DNA from: an uncultured Oscillospiraceae bacterium | GTDB taxonomy: Bacteria; Bacillota_A; Clostridia; Oscillospirales; Oscillospiraceae | DNA length: 9,824 nucleotides | Assembly (NCBI GenBank): GCA_900757695.1 | Contig: CAAEOU010000342.1 | Location: 1-9,824, forward strand | Direction: 5' to 3' | Part shown: positions 7,923-9,824 of the stretch, piece by piece | How the letters are laid out: each line of letters starts with the position of its first letter | Position numbering within the stretch: the stretch's first letter is position 1 | Notes under the pieces: generated by a model | What the model was told of the DNA's origin: nothing | Databases searched by the model: none | The model's input: the letters and a program-made list of their open reading frames with translations, nothing else | Position numbers and translations under genes: made by a program

Positions 7923-9824
7923 TCACTGTCTCAGGGCTGCGGCTTGAGATTTTTGCTCCGGCGCCGCCAGCTCCATTCTATTCTCCGTTTTCGGAGCCTT
8001 GCTAAAATCCAGTGCTGTGGAAATTACCGTGTCCGCATCCTTCACCGGAATAAAATTCAGGCGGCTCCGAACGGTCTGGTCGATCTCCTCCAGATCCTTT
8101 ACGTTGTCCTCCGGGATGATCACGGTCTTCAACCCATGACGAAGTGCCGCCATGGTTTTCTCCTTTAGGCCCCCAATGGCCATGACCCGTCCTCGAATGG
8201 AGATCTCACCGGTCATGGCAATATCCCGCCGCACCGGCGCACCGGTCAATGCAGAAACCAGTGCCGTGCAAATGGTAATGCCAGCCGAGGGCCCATCCTT
8301 CGGCACTGCGCCTTCCGGGAAATGCACATGAATATCCTTGGTTTTATAGAAGTCAGCAGGAATATGATAGCAGGCTGCACGGGAGCGGATATAGCTCATG
8401 GCTGCGGATACGGATTCCTTCATCACATCGCCAAGACTGCCGGTCATCACCAGCTTACCGGTGCCCTCAACCACATTGACCTCCACTTCCAGCGTCACAC
8501 CGCCCACAGAGGTCCAGGCCAGTCCCGTGACCAGTCCCACCTGATCACGCTCGGGCATGGTATCCTTCAGATACTTCCGCACGCCCAGATACTCCTCCAC
8601 GCGGGAGGCTGTAATGGTCACGCGCTTAGCGTCCTCAGATTCTGCAAATTTCAGCGCAGCCTTCCGGCAGATCGTGGCGATTTCCCGCTGGAGATGCCGG
8701 ACGCCGGATTCTCTGGTGTAGCCATCGATGATCTCACGCCAGGCGTTATCATAGACCGTCAGCTGACCTTTTTTCAGGCCCACCTTTTCCATCTCCTTGG
8801 GCAAAAGATGATGCTTGGCGATCATGACCTTTTCCTCATCGGTATAGCTGGAAAGCTCGATGACTTCCATGCGGTCCAGCAGTGCCGCAGGAATCGTAGA
8901 AGTGGTATTGGCCGTGGTGATAAACAGCACCCGACTCAGATCAAAAGGCACCTCCAGATAATTATCCCGGAAGGTCTTATTCTGTTCCCCATCCAAAACC
9001 TCCAGCAGCGCAGACGCAGGATCACCCCGATAGTCGTTGCCAAGCTTGTCGATCTCATCCAGCAGCAGCACAGGGTTCTTACTGCCAGCGGACTTCATGC
9101 CCGCAATGATACGTCCGGGCATGGAGCCAATATAAGTCTTCCGGTGACCCCGGATCTCCGCCTCGTCATGGACGCCGCCCAAAGAGATTCGGGCCATTTT
9201 GCGCCCCAGACAGCGGGCAATCGAGGTGGCAATGGAGGTCTTGCCCACACCGGGAGGTCCCACCAGACAAATGATCTGACCGGAAATGTCCGGCGCCAGC
9301 TTCCGCACCGCCAAAAGCTCCAGCACACGCTTCTTCACCGTATCCAGACCATAGTGGTCTTCATCGAGCATTCTGCGGGCAGCTTCGATGTTCACGGTAT
9401 CCTTGGTCTCTTCATTCCACGGAAGCTCCAACACCGTATCCAGATAGTTCCGCATGACGGCAGCTTCCGAAGAACCAAGAGGCTGTTTTTCCAGCCGGGA
9501 CAGCTCCTTCAGAAGCCGCTCCTCTGTGTCCTGTTCCAAATGGAGCGCAAGGATCTTTTGCCGATAGTCATCGATCTCCTGATCCTCGTCCTCTTCCCCC
9601 AGCTCCTGATGAATCACCTTCAGCTGCTCCCGCAGATAGTAATCCCGCTGGTTCTTGTTCATAGCCTCCTGCACCTTGTCGGCAATGTCATTTTCGATCT
9701 TCATGATCTCAATCTCGGAGCTGAGGATCTTCAAAGCGGTTTCCAGTCGCTTCACCGGGTGCAGGATCTCCAGACACTTCTGCTTATCATCAAAGCGGAA
9801 GCCGCAGTTCTGTCCCAAAAAATC
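7923..9824 (-). CDS. lon: ATP-dependent protease Lon (LonA), 5' end outside window
   Basis: Lon degrades misfolded and regulatory proteins in the cytosol as a hexameric AAA+ serine protease. The frame is open to the right edge (633 visible residues). The TTG at 9818 is an internal Leu codon, not a start. By comparison with E. coli Lon, roughly 170 residues of the N-terminal substrate-binding domain are missing. Visible are the coiled-coil region with [10 protein letters not shown], Walker A GPPGVGKT (about 189-196), Walker B LLLDEIDK (about 253-260), arginine-rich sensor segments, and the LonA protease domain. That domain has the catalytic Ser in PKDGPSAG (about 513) and the catalytic Lys in GGLKEK (second Lys, about 556), 43 residues apart as in E. 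coli. A polar tail of about 20 residues ([11 protein letters not shown] at the end) follows. It is cotranscribed with ysxC. Its promoter, and any CtsR or HrcA control, would lie outside the window. Confidence 0.97.
   Translation of the reverse strand, partial: DFLGQNCGFRFDDKQKCLEILHPVKRLETALKILSSEIEIMKIENDIADKVQEAMNKNQRDYYLREQLKVIHQELGEEDEDQEIDDYRQKILALHLEQDTEERLLKELSRLEKQPLGSSEAAVMRNYLDTVLELPWNEETKDTVNIEAARRMLDEDHYGLDTVKKRVLELLAVRKLAPDISGQIICLVGPPGVGKTSIATSIARCLGRKMARISLGGVHDEAEIRGHRKTYIGSMPGRIIAGMKSAGSKNPVLLLDEIDKLGNDYRGDPASALLEVLDGEQNKTFRDNYLEVPFDLSRVLFITTANTTSTIPAALLDRMEVIELSSYTDEEKVMIAKHHLLPKEMEKVGLKKGQLTVYDNAWREIIDGYTRESGVRHLQREIATICRKAALKFAESEDAKRVTITASRVEEYLGVRKYLKDTMPERDQVGLVTGLAWTSVGGVTLEVEVNVVEGTGKLVMTGSLGDVMKESVSAAMSYIRSRAACYHIPADFYKTKDIHVHFPEGAVPKDGPSAGITICTALVSALTGAPVRRDIAMTGEISIRGRVMAIGGLKEKTMAALRHGLKTVIIPEDNVKDLEEIDQTVRSRLNFIPVKDADTVISTALDFSKAPKTENRMELAAPEQKSQAAALRQ

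Noticed and set aside
9816..9818. TTG as the start of lon
   Set aside because: The frame stays open to the window edge, and the first third of the Lon N-terminal region would be missing. It is an internal Leu codon of a gene cut by the window.

Overview
The window looks like chromosomal core sequence from a spore-forming member of the Clostridia, probably an Oscillospiraceae-type gut Firmicute. The reasons are a sporulation protein (YunB), a SleB/CwlJ-family cell wall hydrolase, the Firmicute gene orders lon-ysxC and pcrA...ligA, strong AGGAGG-type ribosome binding sites, GC-rich codon use, and a clostridial-style insertion in PcrA. The genus is an inference from protein character only. I see no transposase, integrase, tRNA, rRNA or CRISPR array.

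Layout, left to right. At 2-766 (+) is the 3' end of a gene for a DUF4015-like putative glycoside hydrolase; its start lies outside the window. Two strong hairpins (778-862) separate it from a convergent gene at 861-1496 (-), an exported SleB-family cell wall hydrolase with a near-perfect sigma-A promoter at 1557-1585. A gene-free, AT-rich stretch follows (about 1586-2040). It holds a perfect 16-bp palindrome, a cluster of GTAAC/GTTAC words and a small hairpin, and I could not assign it a function. From 2041 to 7249 is one minus-strand transcription unit, read in the order pcrA (DNA helicase), yunB (sporulation) and ligA (NAD+-dependent DNA ligase). It has its own promoter (7221-7249), a clear terminator (2041-2080), a 28-nt gap between pcrA and yunB, and a 4-nt overlap between yunB and the first ATG of the ligA frame. 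From 7271 to the right edge is a second minus-strand unit, lon (5' end cut off by the window) followed 7 nt later by ysxC/engB, ending in a hairpin terminator at 7271-7307.

The genes work in familiar ways. PcrA and LigA serve DNA repair and replication. Lon is an ATP-dependent protease, and YsxC is a GTPase for assembly of the large ribosomal subunit. YunB and the SleB-like hydrolase link the neighbourhood to sporulation and cell wall turnover. I found no convincing new multi-gene system. The items most worth a second look are the unassigned intergenic region at 1586-2040, the placement of yunB inside the pcrA-ligA unit, and the apparent loss of the usual acidic residue in the first gene's glycosidase-like motif.
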